This document shows, piece after piece, positions 1 to 10,724 of a stretch of DNA of 64,000 nt. A program made the position numbers and the translations under genes. Every line of letters starts with the position of its first letter. The first letter of the stretch is position 1. This DNA is from Saccharina japonica (lineage: Eukaryota > Sar > Phaeophyceae > Laminariales > Laminariaceae), in contig MEHQ01000774.1 in the NCBI GenBank assembly GCA_008828725.1, positions 688,863 through 752,862 on the forward strand. The letters run 5' to 3'. Below the pieces are notes generated by a model, which did not search any database, was not told the DNA's origin, and saw nothing but the letters and a program-made list of their open reading frames with translations.

Positions 1-600
1 AGGGAGTCGCGGGTGCAGCCTTCTCAGCATCCCGCAAGAAGACACTTCTTTGCGAACACCGATGCACTTGCATCTTTCAGGTTTGTTTTTTTCCGTTCAC
101 GGATTCTTCGGTTTTCGAGCACAGGCGGTATGCTGCATACAGTATTGATGATGTGTGTGTTCTTCGCATGAAACTGTTCTTTCCACTCATGATGATGTGA
201 TTTCCGTTGTTATTCCGCAACACTACAGACTACAGCAATATGCACGCGTATATACCTCGTACAACAGTAATTCAGCAATACCGAGTCAATCAGTAGTTGC
301 AACTGTAGTATATTTTCCTTATTATCACTACAGTACTTCCCGATATGCTATACGTAGCGGGTCGGAAAATATTCACTGCAGTCGTCTAAGGGGGAGACCG
401 TGAACCATCGGCCCCATACATACGTAATATATATGTTTAGTTTTTTTGCGCTTTCAAACGCATAATACCACGCCCGCGCAATGGAGCAATGCATGAGGAG
501 GCAGCGTTAGGGGGATTACGTATCGAATCAACAATAAAACAATGTTCGTACTGGCTGTGTCGGGTATGTATAGAACGGTACTGTAGCGTGCATTATCTTC
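1..600. other. No recognisable gene
   Basis: Only short open frames without recognisable protein character on either strand. No repeat shared with the rest of the window was noticed. Confidence 0.4.
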
Positions 601-654
601 CATTCAAATTTCGATATCGTCGCATTGAAACCGGAAGACAAACTTCAACCAAAT

Positions 655-745
655 TGCCGGGTACCCGCCAGGTACCCGTTTTTCTCGGGTACCCGCTAAA
701 AGGGCATTACCAGGCGGGTAGAGTAGGGTCCGGGCTAAAACAATA
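655..745. repeat. GGGTACCCG-rich short repeat
   Basis: The palindromic core GGGTACCCG recurs several times within about 80 bases, with degenerate spacers. Similar GGTACCC/ACCCGG vocabulary occurs in the minisatellite near 35.7 kb, so the two could be related. No terminal inverted repeats or target duplication were found. Confidence 0.4.
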
Positions 746-1078
746 GTGGATACCCGTTTCTGGCGGTGCGGCGGGGGACCTCTAGGTGGTGGCAGCGCCA
801 GTCGCCGGTGCGGCGGGGGTCGCGGCAGCGGCGGCGGCGGTGGTGGTGGTAACGACGGTGGTGCCGGTGCCTCTGCCTCTCCCCCCAGTGCTTCCTCCTG
901 CTCTTCGTCGTTGATAACATTTTTATGCTTCTTCAACTCAGAGCAGGATGAACAGTCCTTTCTCGCAGTCGGACCATGCAGCCCTGCCGACTGCTGCTGC
1001 TACGATTCAGCCTCCTTCATTGTCCGCGGGGGTAGCTGTGGCTGTGGCCATGGCGGCCGTCTGCTGTGGGCTGTGGCT

Positions 1079-1109
<31 letters not shown>

Positions 1110-1212
1110 TACGTGCTGCTCCTCCTATTGCTTTTCGCCGCCACTCGCCAATGTTTCCTTGCTCTGTCCCATCACGTTTTCCTGCTCGACAGCCGACCCT
1201 TGTGGCACCTAC

Positions 1213-1306
1213 CGCCGCTGATGTTGCTGCTGATGCGGCGGCTGTTGCGACGGCGGCGTACGCGACAGTGGTCTCGTCGCTTGGGCTGGCTGCGATGGAG
1301 GCAGTC

Positions 1307-1352
<46 letters not shown>

Positions 1353-1772
1353 ATGCTGCTGCTGCCGCTGCTGTTGCTGTACCTGCTGCGAGGGCTCCCG
1401 CTCAGCCTCCGAATTCCTCTCTGGCCCGTCCTGGAGATGGCTCTGTTTGGAACACGAGCCGAATGTTTCTGGCAGCACCTGAAGTCTGTCACTCACGTGA
1501 ATATTGCCTGGGGGTGGGATGCAGCTGTTTACAGCTAGCTCGATTTTCCTCTCCACCCTCAATGCGTTGGCTGCTACGAGGACGGCATTCTTGGTTACTG
1601 TCACTTCTTAATATGCTCTCCCAAACTCCTCGTCGGCTAACTGTTCATAGCCGACGCACCGCCACAAAACGTATTTTCGATATTTGCATGCTTTGTCCGT
1701 GCAAAACGTCTCCATAAAGGTCTCCAACTCTCCCGGAGGCAAGTTCATATAAGCCGGTACTTCAGCGTTCCT
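1213..1772 (-). pseudogene. Q-rich protein exon with one in-frame stop
   Basis: Read on the minus strand, one frame stays open from 1772 to 1213 except for a single TAA at 1610-1608. Before the stop the translation looks like real protein, with Cys and aromatic residues (FCTDKACKYRKYVLWRCVGY). After it the same frame continues with EVTVTKNAVLVAANAL, then a long polyglutamine run (imperfect CAG repeats near 1310-1380) and a Q/P-rich tail. A GTAGGT donor-like site follows at 1212, so the frame may be an exon ending in phase 2. Farther along the minus strand a proline-rich frame (about 936-740) could be a later exon. The TAA could be a true nonsense mutation, an assembly error, or lie in an unrecognised intron (a GTGCGT donor candidate precedes it). 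I do not recognise the family. Long Q tracts are common in eukaryotic regulatory proteins, but that alone does not give a function. Confidence 0.4.
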
Positions 1773-1775
1773 TCA

Positions 1776-2590
1776 CTGCTGCTGCTGCTGCTGCTGATTG
1801 CGTCAACGCTCGCTAGCTTCTAGATCCTGCCATACTTATGCCGTCCAATGCCCCACCCCAATACTCTCGGGTTAGTCCGCGTGTACGACTTCCCTCGCTA
1901 GTATGGCCCTGACCCAAGGCAAGTCTGCTGCATCAGTCTCTGCCACAAACGCGGGCATCGTTTCCAAAACCCAAACCTCTCCTATCCTGTCTCAACACAT
2001 ACGCTCCATTGTCGCCAGCTTTTCCCGTGCGAGCTCCCAACTCGAGGCACGCTATATAGCAGCGTATGGGGATAATCTTAGCACGGGTGAGCTCGGGCCA
2101 TGAGGTGTGATTAAGGCAGCCAGAAGGAGACATACAATGTTGTATTACGTTGTCCCAGATAATGAAGCCGGCAAAAAAGGGTGAGGAGAGATAGAAGAGT
2201 GCGCGCGCGGCGTGCTCGTTCTACCAATAATATCCCCGAGACCCCCAAATGTCCAACCAAGATATATCCCAAATATCTCATGTGGAACTCCCCAAGTATT
2301 CTTATTTTGCGGTTACATCTATCAGACGTTGTACGAGTATATATATGGTTACATACTCTAGTCGAGATACGTAGGAGATTACAGGAAGCTGCGATACAGG
2401 TATCTGGCCGAACGGGGAGAAATATCTCTCACCGCGACTAAGAAAACGAAATGACAATATTCGAAAGACGCACAACACAGACAGGGAGCCTCAAGAGGCT
2501 CAGGCTACAAAGGCATGCATCGCCTTAGGATCGTTTGTTGCGCTGCACCAACAAATTATGAGTTCACTTCGCGTTTTGTCTGCTGGGCTT
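1776..2590. other. No recognisable gene
   Basis: A short CAG repeat lies at 1777-1797, next to the Q-rich frame. The remaining open frames are short and overlap on both strands. No feature is supported. Confidence 0.3.
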
Positions 2591-2599
2591 GGGTGCTGA

Positions 2600-2823
2600 T
2601 TTTTGTTTTGATTGTTTTTCATCCCATTTACTATCTTCGGCCTTCTTTTCTCTCTCGTTCCTACGTAGTCGTAATTTAGATCCGGGGTCACAAACAAGGT
2701 TCTCTTCCCTCCTACCCCACTACGGTTCGTGCCTTGCATTTTTATCGCGAGAAGACCCCGACCCTTCCTTCCCTCGTCGACTCGCATCAAATTGCGCCTA
2801 CGCATACCACTAGGCGCTCTCAG
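2600..2823 (-). mobile_element. tRNA-derived SINE, body only
   Basis: On the minus strand this matches the body of the SINE family seen complete at 50448-50800 and 52965-53296. Shared blocks include the TTATCGCGAGAAG segment, the pyrimidine-rich CTCCCTCCT segment and ATCCGGGGTCACA. The tRNA-like head is missing here; a similar head lies about 630 bp to the right at 3455-3572, as if a later insertion split one copy. Confidence 0.65.
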
Positions 2824-3371
2824 GGTCGATCTTAACGAGGGGTGAATTTCGGGTTTTTTCAGAAATTTCTGTTTTTTTCTGTCTTTTTCTGGTTTCACCA
2901 GAAAACCTTCATCCCCGAAAAAACTGGCCTCCAAGTGTTTCTGGTAATCCCGTAAATTTCTGGTTTTTATGGGTACGGCCCACCGTGCCAGCCGTGCCAC
3001 CCCTCACGAACACACAGGGCTGGCCAGGGTTGTCCCCGAGGTCCTCCACAGACCATAGCCGAGCGCAGAAGGCGCAAAAGCTTTCTGAGCTCTCACAATC
3101 GAGTTGACACAGTGACCGCACCGAGGTGCCCGACCGACCGAGCTCGCGGAGGGCTGTAGCTCAAGCCTTTGTAGCGTTGGGCGTCGTAGCGCGACGAGTT
3201 GGTGATGGATTCCACTCTCCGAGGCACCGATACCTGCCTACGAGCCAGGCCGACCGTTGTGGGACCACCACACGGATGGTTACCGAGAGCGCTGCTGCTG
3301 TAGTAGTAACGGTTTTGTGCCTGGTGGACGATTATTAGCGAGGCAACTGAACAGGGTCGATCTTAACGAGA
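2822..3371. other. Segment flanked by a 17-bp direct repeat
   Basis: GGGTCGATCTTAACGAG occurs at about 2824 and again at about 3355, bracketing roughly 530 bp that appear to separate a SINE body from a SINE head. Similar GGGYC...TTAACGA ends delimit the small MITE at 52317-52527, so this may be one or two related MITE insertions. No coding potential is evident. Confidence 0.35.
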
Positions 3372-3454
3372 AAAGTATTTTTCTGGTTTTCTCGGAAATT
3401 TCGGTATTTTCAAAACTGGGTCCTTAACAAGTACGAGCACCTGATTCCGGTCAT

Positions 3455-3572
3455 ATTCGTTTTTGCAAATAAACTCAAAATTCCGACCCACGTGAGATTC
3501 GAACCCCGGAAACAAACTCTTAGTAGCATTCGTGGATACCACTATTTAATAGGCCATCGAGGCGACCGATTG
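3455..3572 (-). mobile_element. SINE tRNA-like head
   Basis: The reverse complement gives a tRNA-like head with a B-box-like GGTTCGAATCTC, followed by the family's AAATAAACTCAAAA-like linker. It probably belongs with the headless body at 2600-2823. Confidence 0.55.
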
Positions 3573-3580
3573 GGGGTCAT

Positions 3581-4042
3581 GTGGCCACATGTAAACACTT
3601 CTCTGTACATTGCCTGTACCCTGTTGGGAGACCAATACTAGAACGACTTGAAACTATCTCGCATGGAGCTACGTACCGAACAACGAACACTGTAGAGAGC
3701 CTCGGCAAGCATCATGAGGGACAGGGGTTCGCTTTCCGAGGAGCTGATAAAACATCTCACAAGGAGCTTGGTGGGATGATGGCCATGGTTTTTGGTGACC
3801 AGATTTTCGAAGACCAACTCGAGATAGCGAAGCGCCAGGAGGAATCCGTTGGGGAGAAGAGATATAGCCACCACTGATACAGCAGGGAGAGATTGCGATC
3901 TTGCCCCGGCATCGTTTCGAAACCCATTGGGATTTTACGCGCTGGTTCTCGTCCTGCCGTCGACGCCATGTGTGATACGATTAGGGTAAGGAAACAGCGT
4001 ATCCCTTGCCAGGTCAGCCTATTGGACAAGTACTTCCGATAA
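3581..4042 (+). pseudogene. Unrecognised 153-codon frame with one stop
   Basis: From ATG at 3581 the frame runs 98 codons to TGA (3875-3877), then stays open in the same frame to TAA at 4040-4042. Segments such as GFAFRGADKTSHKELGG and GILRAGSRPAVDAM are well mixed in composition and look like former protein. No catalytic motif is recognised. It directly follows a SINE head and could be a transposase remnant or a decayed host exon. A chance open frame cannot be excluded. Confidence 0.25.
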
Positions 4043-4610
4043 AACTAATATACCTGTTGCCAGGTATTCACCGGCGTTCCCACGTCATTTCAGCAATCCC
4101 TCAACAAGATGCTGTACTACGATCGTCTGAAATTCTCCCATGGTGGCAGAAGGAGCAGGGAGAGCAGCCCGATAAGGGATCTTCCATCTGACATGCATGG
4201 CGGCGGGTCTGCGGGGTCTGGCGGGATTCGGCAATGTTAGGGCAGCCAATTCGGCCGTGCTTCTCTTCGATGGACGAAAAACAGCTGCGAGTATGCAACA
4301 CACTCCACCGTTTCGAGTATTTTCGAGATACCCATGGATTCAGGTTGGGGCAGCAGGGCGCGCGTCCTTTAAGGCCCAGGGAGCGACGAACTCGATGTAC
4401 GGGAGGGAGAAGATGATCTGGGTATATGTTTCGACCTTTGTCTACAACCACGTGCTGGTGCCAAGTCATATTGGTAGATAATGAACCACATAATTATTCA
4501 CTGTCTGCGAGTAGCACCATGCCATCGAACATCGCCCTTGTGGTTCTTCACAGCATAACATACCGGCAAAACAACGTCAGTGCCGATTTGTGCTTGATCG
4601 TCCTCGCGTG
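4043..4610. other. No recognisable gene
   Basis: Overlapping short frames on both strands, none with a recognisable motif. Confidence 0.25.
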
Positions 4611-4611
4611 T

Positions 4612-4815
4612 TTTGAACATAGTCGTATGACCATGAATCTTCGCATCCCCACAATGCCAGGACGGGGCATGTCGGGTTTTCACCGACAAGGCAAACATTG
4701 CTGGCACCAAGCGCGAAGCGCCGTGAAATGTTCGGTGAGTCGCATGAAGGGTGGCCTGCGTCCTACTCTAAATAGCTTGTGAGGCGGACTTGCATATGGA
4801 TGACAGCTTCAATGA
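4612..4815. repeat. Dispersed repeat shared with tyrosinase intron 2
   Basis: A diverged copy of the sequence at about 16080-16410 (and its copies in cassettes B and C). Shared landmarks in order are AGTCGTATGACCAT, a CGCATCCC-ACAATG block, CAGGACGGGG, GTCGGG-TTTTCACCGAC, and CACATGGATGACAGC-like sequence at the right. It does not encode a conserved protein. Its presence beyond the 3' end of the gene shows that the intronic sequence is itself a repeat. Confidence 0.6.
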
Positions 4816-5701
4816 GTGAATTGAAGTTTCGGTGTAACTGCCTCGTGGGTGCCTTACCATAAACACTACGTGATGCGAAAATCCCCCGTGTGCGGAATAA
4901 AGGTTCTCCACGCCGCACAAATGATCCAACTCGACCGCCAGCTGCGATCGACCTCCAAACCCCAACAAAACAAAACGGTACCCTGGTGGTCTTGCTCATG
5001 TAGCGAGAGGCATGCTTTACAGTGTCGTCGCCAACTGACGCCAACCCAACCCATAGATTTATCATATAGGGAAGAGGGTTACGGTACACACAAAAACATA
5101 TGTATTCCACAATTTTCAGTGACAAAATGTGGTCCTATTGACCATGGTCTCTCGTAATATAACGCCTCATGTGGTCATGTCCCAGCTAGCAGGTTATGAG
5201 CATCGGCTCGCAAGCACTGCAGAGCTATATAAAGTTGTGTTGGATGACTGCTGCGTATGGGAATCATCGACCTGGCAGGCAATAGGGCAACCCGGTGAGG
5301 GAAACACTTATGGGGTGCCCACTCGGGACTATGCGCTACCTCATACATCAGGAATATATACGCCGTGATAGATCAAGACAATGGAATGGGCACCGAACTC
5401 AAGTCCGAGGCATGGATTACTTCCAACAAATCAGAGTGTCGCGCCTGTGTGGAGACGAGTTGCGAATCGCACGCATCCCCGCTTCCGTCGTTGTACTAAA
5501 ATGTTCGAAGGGCATGCATGATATGATATGTACTGCTGTGGGGGCACCCGGATACAACACCTGGCATGGTATGGCTTATCTTGAGTCATATAATACCAGG
5601 CTAGATACGCTGGTAGCCAGATTGATACCCGGGGAAGATGCAGAGCATGGGTATACCCTACGAAACACACACTTTTGACTTTATCCATAATATTATCCGT
5701 G
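4816..5701. other. Region 3' of the tyrosinase stop codon
   Basis: Open frames here are short and lack family signatures. The part nearest 5702 should hold the 3' untranslated region of the minus-strand tyrosinase gene; no polyadenylation signal could be assigned confidently. Confidence 0.3.
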
Positions 5702-6257
5702 TTACGTCTCTCCTACCCCCCCCTTCTTCTCCTTAAACGAATGCCCCTTCTCTTTGATGAGGTCGGCCATCTCCCTCTTCAGGCTCGTGTACGAGGGGGA
5801 CTGGGGTCTGTCTCTCTCGAAAAACTTCTTCTGGGGGGAGGGCGGCACAGTCTCCCCCCGGGCGTCGTCAAAGTCGTACCCTTCCGGCCCGCAGTGGTCC
5901 CACTTGAACGTGTCGTACACGTACGTCAAGGAGTTCGATCGAGGGTCGAAGGCCTGCATCACCTCGCGGTTGGTGAGCTTGTTCCCGATGACACGGTTGC
6001 TGCGGATGCCCGTCTTAACCTCGAAGCCATCAACCTCAAAGCTAGACAGGCCGAAGGGGAACACGTCGCTCCCGTGGTGGCCGTCGCACGTCTTGCTGCC
6101 ACAGAGGTACTGGGTGTAGCTCGTGCCGTCGGGGAGGGTGACGTTCGTGTCTTCGTCCGGCCAAGTGAACTCCGTAATTTGGCCCGTCACCACCGCGTAC
6201 TGCCACAGGCGCTCTATCGTACCGTGAGTCGGCCAGAACATCGGATCTAGCGTTGAG
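5702..6257 (-). CDS. Tyrosinase-family protein, exon 7 (CuB end, C-terminus)
   Basis: Terminal exon of the minus-strand di-copper oxidase gene. The acceptor AG at 6259-6258 leads into SSTLDPMFWPTHGTIERLW, the typical CuB signature (DPxFW..H..xERLW), in which the histidine should be the third CuB ligand. Downstream is TCDGHHGSDVFPFGL, matching the Cys-x-GH-x-x-DxxPF segment usual near the end of this family, then a Lys/Glu-rich tail and a stop at 5702. Tyrosinases oxidise phenols to o-quinones with a pair of copper ions held by six histidines; the substrate cannot be told from sequence. The exon begins with one base before the first full codon, but exon 6 ends in phase 0. Either a small exon between them was missed, or another splice site is used (an AG about 40 bases upstream would restore phase 0). 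Confidence 0.85.
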
Positions 6258-6364
6258 CTCGACACGGCGAGGGGTGGTGAGGGTGAGTAGGGCGGCTCTG
6301 GGCGCGGAGGGGATGCGTAGTATAGGATAGGGCAGGGCGAGGCGGGGTACGGCGGGGTAGTCGG

Positions 6365-6418
6365 TATGTTTGGTCGTTCGGTCGGTCGGTCGGTTGGTCG
6401 GTCGGTCGGTCGGTCGAT
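6365..6418. repeat. (GGTC)n microsatellite
   Basis: An imperfect run of GGTC/GGTT tetranucleotides in intron 6 of the tyrosinase gene. The same motif flanks exon 2 in each cassette. Confidence 0.9.
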
Positions 6419-6429
6419 GTTTGGTTTTC

Positions 6430-7950
6430 AACGGCGGCGACTGTTTTCGCTGACAGATTATGCGTCTAGAGTCGACACGGCGGAGGTTCGTGCTGACTCA
6501 TCGTCCGCTACGTGCGCGATCAGGGAGACCTCAGCCTAGCAAGCTATTACACCTCCTTGACATTCTTCCGTGGCGTCCTCCATGCGGGTGAGTTATTCGT
6601 TTTTATCTTCAACAAGGCACTTCGTCCGCTTCGAATGAAGCGTCTCGCCGTGCGACGTGTTTAGATTATCAGGCCGGCTGCGCGAAATCAAGTTATCGCA
6701 GGCACAAAACAAATCACTACCGACAGGGATGTGGTGATACGTATACAACTAGATGGGTCGTGTCGCAGTTACGGGTTGCGAAAATATTGTTTATATCGTA
6801 TATACGAAGTATATATATATATATTCATACGAAGTATACATACGAAGTATTATATATACTTACTCTGTCCCATAAGTCTGGTCGGTTATGGGCGTTTGGT
6901 CGTTTGGGAGTAAAAGTACCGACGATGGCCTTATAAAGGAGCTCGTTAGAAAGATAAAGCACAGACGAGGCTGATTAAAAAAAACAAAAAAAAGTAGATT
7001 TCAATACGGTACGTACGAACTAAAATTATGTCAAAATATACCCCATTTCGATCCCTTTGGAACCAATAGTGGCTGACTTTGAACGATTTGGCGTCGAGAA
7101 CTTGAGATTACATTAAATTAATGTTTTGTGTGAGATGGGGCATGTATAGGCTAACGTCACGGGATATCCAAAAGCAATGGTTGTTTTGCGACTTTCGCAT
7201 TTCTTCATCAATATTCGCAATTCTTAGTGTTGTCCGGATCTCGTATGTTACACTGGGAAAAGGGGCGAAATACGGCGATTTGGGGGCCGACTGAGTTTTT
7301 GCGGCCGGTCGCCCGCATGGTTCAAGCACCGATTGCAAATCAAATTAAATGCTTTTAACTAAGTAAACACCCAAGAATTCAATAACAAAAAAATCGGAAA
7401 ACAGATCGGACAAGGTTAAGGGTCCGTACAAACATAACCGAGCAGACTTATGAGACAGAGGAAGTATATATATATATATATATATATATATTGGGAAAAA
7501 AAAAACAACAACTGTGAGATCGAGGATTTTGTCGAAACTCATATTTGCCAGCTGAGTGTAATATTTCGATCGAATATATATATATACGAAGTAGGCACAT
7601 ATAAATGTATTTCCTTCAGGACCAGCACTAGACGACAGCTCGGTATTCGCTTGGAGAGCATGGCAAGCAAAGGAGGCAGCTTACAGAGCTCTGAACCTCT
7701 TGGTCATTGATGATAAAGGAGATTTTACTGCTTTTGATTGGTTGATTCGTTGGAGATAAAACAGTCCAATATATCGTTTCTTCTATGTTTTCAAGACATT
7801 CTATAGCCGTCAACGGTAAAACAAATAGGCCTTGACCAAATCCCAAACTGTTGGTTTCACATAGTGAATGTACTGTCTTTGCCATTTGGGAACGCGATAC
7901 GATACATCAAATACTCCTGCTTCTGCCATGGTTTGTTTCAGTTTGTTTGT
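6430..7950. other. Intron 6 sequence with AT microsatellites
   Basis: Lies within the intron between tyrosinase exons 6 and 7. Contains TATA-rich tracts at about 6806-6860, a perfect (TA)n run at about 7465-7492 and a shorter one at 7576-7586. No coding signal is seen. Confidence 0.5.
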
Positions 7951-7954
7951 TTTC

Positions 7955-8278
7955 TTCCATCCCTGTACTATCTTCGCCCTTTCGCTCTCTCTCCTCCCTA
8001 GTAAGAGTCGTAACTCAGATCCGGGGTCACTACGTAAGTATCATAGGTGCTTCTCCCTCCTCCCCACGACGGTTCGTGCCTTAAATTTTTTCATCGTGAT
8101 AAGACTCCAGCTCTTTATGTCCCTCGTCGACTCGCATCGGATTCCGTCTCAGCAGTTGATTTCGTGTTATTGTTTAGCTGTTCAAACCATCTCAAACGTC
8201 TGACCCACGTGGGATTCGAACTCCCGAAATCAAATCTAGCAGCATTCGAGGGTACCACTAGCCCACCGGGGCGACTGG
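7955..8278 (-). mobile_element. tRNA-derived SINE, near complete
   Basis: The reverse complement begins with a tRNA-like head (CGCCCCGGTGGGCTAGTGGTA, A-box region) and a B box GAGTTCGAATCCC. The family body follows: GTCGACGAGGGA, a purine-rich GGGAGAAGC block and the GTGACCCCGGATCTGAGTTACGA block, ending in a purine-rich tail. Same family as the copies at 50448 and 52965. It lies inside tyrosinase intron 6. Confidence 0.8.
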
Positions 8279-8279
8279 T

Positions 8280-8950
8280 GGAACTAACTATGTACCATGT
8301 TACTATATGTAAAATTTCAGCAGACACTAAACAAATTCCCCGTCGATCCCGCCCCCCGTTAACAAACTCATGAAACCTTGCGATACAGCGCCTGGAATGT
8401 AGTGAATTCGAACTACGTACGTACAGCAGTTCAAGGCGTTAGTACTTTAGTGTACACCAACGAGGCACACGATCTGGTGCAAAACTCAATGGCACTTGCG
8501 CTCCGATTCCCAGCCCATGATCAGCATTATTACGAAAAGTGTTTATATATGTTACCCAGCGCGGAAACAAGCAGAGACCACTTTCGAGGGTGCTGGAGCC
8601 GAATCTACGACCGAGGGTTCTACGACCACCGAACGAGCCCCTTCAAAAGGACCCTGGTGCGTTTGGGATTGGAGTCCCCTTGTATTTCACTTTTCGTACC
8701 GCGGGATCCCTTAAAAGGGTCCAACTACTGTGCGTATTCCACAAATCAACGAACGCGCACAATTTCACGGCAGTTACCGGTTAGAAATGCCCTGCTGTTC
8801 GAGCTCGTAGCGGCTTCCATGCTACACTGCATGTAGAAACATCGAGCCGATCGCTTCTTGGCTATCGGGGGAGGGCGAGGGGGGGGGGGTCGAAAACGCT
8901 TCAGTGAAATACGAATGAAAACGCAACCAGTTTTTTCGGTCATATCCGTA
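8280..8950. other. Intron 6 sequence, no feature
   Basis: A 152-codon plus-strand frame (8378-8836) overlaps two other open frames and has no recognisable domain, so I do not call it a gene. A G-run lies at about 8880-8890. Confidence 0.35.
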
Positions 8951-9197
8951 GACGCATGCTACGATAGAGGTGCACCATGTTTTTTCTGAGCTCCTCCCTT
9001 AAGGAGCGTCATATACACCTCACCGAAAAAAATATTTCGGAGGAAAATAAAAATGCTGCCGGATGCAAAATCTCATGACCGAAGTATATGCTGAAACATT
9101 ATTCGTCACAGAAATGAAAGTCTGACTAATTTGGGTTAAGGAACCCGATCGTTCTGAAAACGATTCAGCCAAAACGTGCTACCTCTACCGTAGCACG
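8951..9197. mobile_element. MITE with GACGC-TGCTACG-TAGAGGT ends
   Basis: Both ends carry inverted versions of GACGCRTGCTACGRTAGAGGT: direct at about 8951, and as ACCTCTACCGTAGCACGCGTC at about 9177-9197. A closely similar 243-bp copy is at 13490-13732, with the same internal landmarks (GAGCTCCTC, GCTGCCGGATG, TCATGACCGAAGTATA, TTTGGGTTAAGGA). No ORF, so non-autonomous. Related end fragments occur near 13310-13400, 13740-13850 and 52118. Confidence 0.75.
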
Positions 9198-9319
9198 CGT
9201 CCGTAGCCCTAGCCTAGATACCCCATTCAAAGTTGTAGTACTGTAGACCCCCCCCCAGTTACCTGTGCGTATGGTCATACGACTACGGCCGTGCGCGACA
9301 TGAGTACACCCCCAGTCAC

Positions 9320-9502
9320 CTGTGAGTTCTCGCCGTAGTCGAGCACCCCGGAGCAAAGGGTCTCGATGACCTGACGCTGAATGTCCTCGCCGTAGCCCCC
9401 GATATAAAACTCCATGTAAGCGAGCAAATCCATGATAGTTTTGTAGTCGTCCCCCTGGGTGAGGTCGTAGCCGTGGCAGCCGCAGGTACCGCTCGACATC
9501 AC
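9320..9502 (-). CDS. Tyrosinase-family protein, exon 6
   Basis: A 61-codon exon between a CATAG acceptor (just above 9502) and a CAG/GTGACT donor (9319). It begins VMSSGTCGCHGYDLTQGDDY and continues with a helix-like stretch ending in SGVLDYGENSQ. This position, between the HxxxH and DPxFW segments of CuB, is where algal and oomycete tyrosinase-like proteins have a Cys-containing insert followed by an amphipathic segment. The join to exon 5 is phase 0 to phase 0. The donor side is odd: the intron starts with GTGACTGGGGGTGTACTCAT and soon holds a second GTTACCTG-like copy, suggesting a small local duplication at the splice site. Confidence 0.75.
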
Positions 9503-10724
9503 CTATGTCCATTCATGAATTCCCGTACGATAAAAGACGCAGCAGCAGAGGAGAAGGCTTTTTTTAACCATTTTGAACAGCAGCACCGCCGATGTTCGGG
9601 ACAAATTAAACTACGAAATGTTTGGAGACAGTATTGGAGGGTTTTGCATCAGTAGCAGGGTTAAAAGCAGTCAATCATGCCGCGCGGGGGGGGGGGGGGT
9701 TGTGCTCGTACTGGTTACAGACTCGTTTGCTCGTTTGCTCGTCCGTTCGCTCGCTCGCGCCCGCCCGCCCGCCAGGACGTAGAAATACAAACGCAACTAG
9801 TCCCAAGGGATTGCTTGGCACTAAAACTAGCCCACCATATGTTTTTCGCTGGGCGACGCTTTTCTTGTAAGATTTCGCACGCAACATATATGCGCCGGTG
9901 ATGCCTTTCTCCGGGACCACAGCCGGTGCTCAGTCTTCGCTAGTCCTACCGTCCAGGGTTGGAGCGACGGACCATTCCAAGAAAAAACGCGCGGGTGAAG
10001 TGTAGATGCGCGTCCGAGGTGGCCGAGAAGGGACAGAGTATGCTTCTATTACGTCCGCTCTAGCACTCCCAACTGTAGTGTATGGCGATTACGCGAGTTA
10101 TACAACATATAGTGCAGATGCTCTCTTCGGACGGTTACAACGGGGAAGAAATCGGAATGCCACCGTCACCTGCCACTCTATAGCCAAATCGCGCCCCAGC
10201 AAAGCGCTGATTTTCCCTGGTTTGGAACCGTTCAAACTCCCATGCTTCGAACGCGAAAGATAAGCAAAACAGAACACCCCGCATCGGTCCCCTCTAGATG
10301 TGTGCCCCTCTCCCGTCCTCCCTCCGTTCCTCCCTCCTTAAGCACACAAGTGTTTGTTTTAACACCCCTGCCTACCGACGTAGACTGGGCGGTGAATACA
10401 ACAGGAGAGGAAGAAGAAAGGTGCGTTTTCTCCTCCGTTATATGAGTCATCCCACTGTAGGGGTGCAGCAGAATTATCTGAGATCCTCACATGGGGAGCT
10501 CAATATCTCACCCGAAACATGACTTCGGAAAGATTCGCTCGCGCAACCCGACCAAACCTTCCAATGCGGTAGTCCAAAACCAAATATCCCAGTAACATAA
10601 TAATAGTATCCGGTGGTAACTCACGTGAGGAGGACAACCGGTCAGAACATATCTAGCCTAAAAGTGGTACCCCTACCGTGGGATTGCTCATACGTATGCA
10701 TTTATGTACGGCGTTGGTTCGCAC
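9503..10724. other. Tyrosinase intron 5
   Basis: Intron between exons 5 and 6. Holds a G-homopolymer at about 9687-9699 and GC-rich GCTCGC repeats near 9725-9775. No independent gene is supported. Confidence 0.55.

Noticed and set aside
746-1717. 323-codon plus-strand frame with Gly and Ala runs
   Set aside because: The Ala, Leu and Gly runs come from CAG/CTG and CGG repeats read on the wrong strand. The minus strand gives the more protein-like sequence.
2822-3371. LTR retrotransposon suggested by a 17-bp direct repeat
   Set aside because: The repeats are too short, there is no primer-binding site or coding region, and the ends resemble MITE termini.
5675-6250. 191-codon plus-strand frame
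   Set aside because: Antisense to tyrosinase exon 7, which has the DPMFW...H...ERLW signature.
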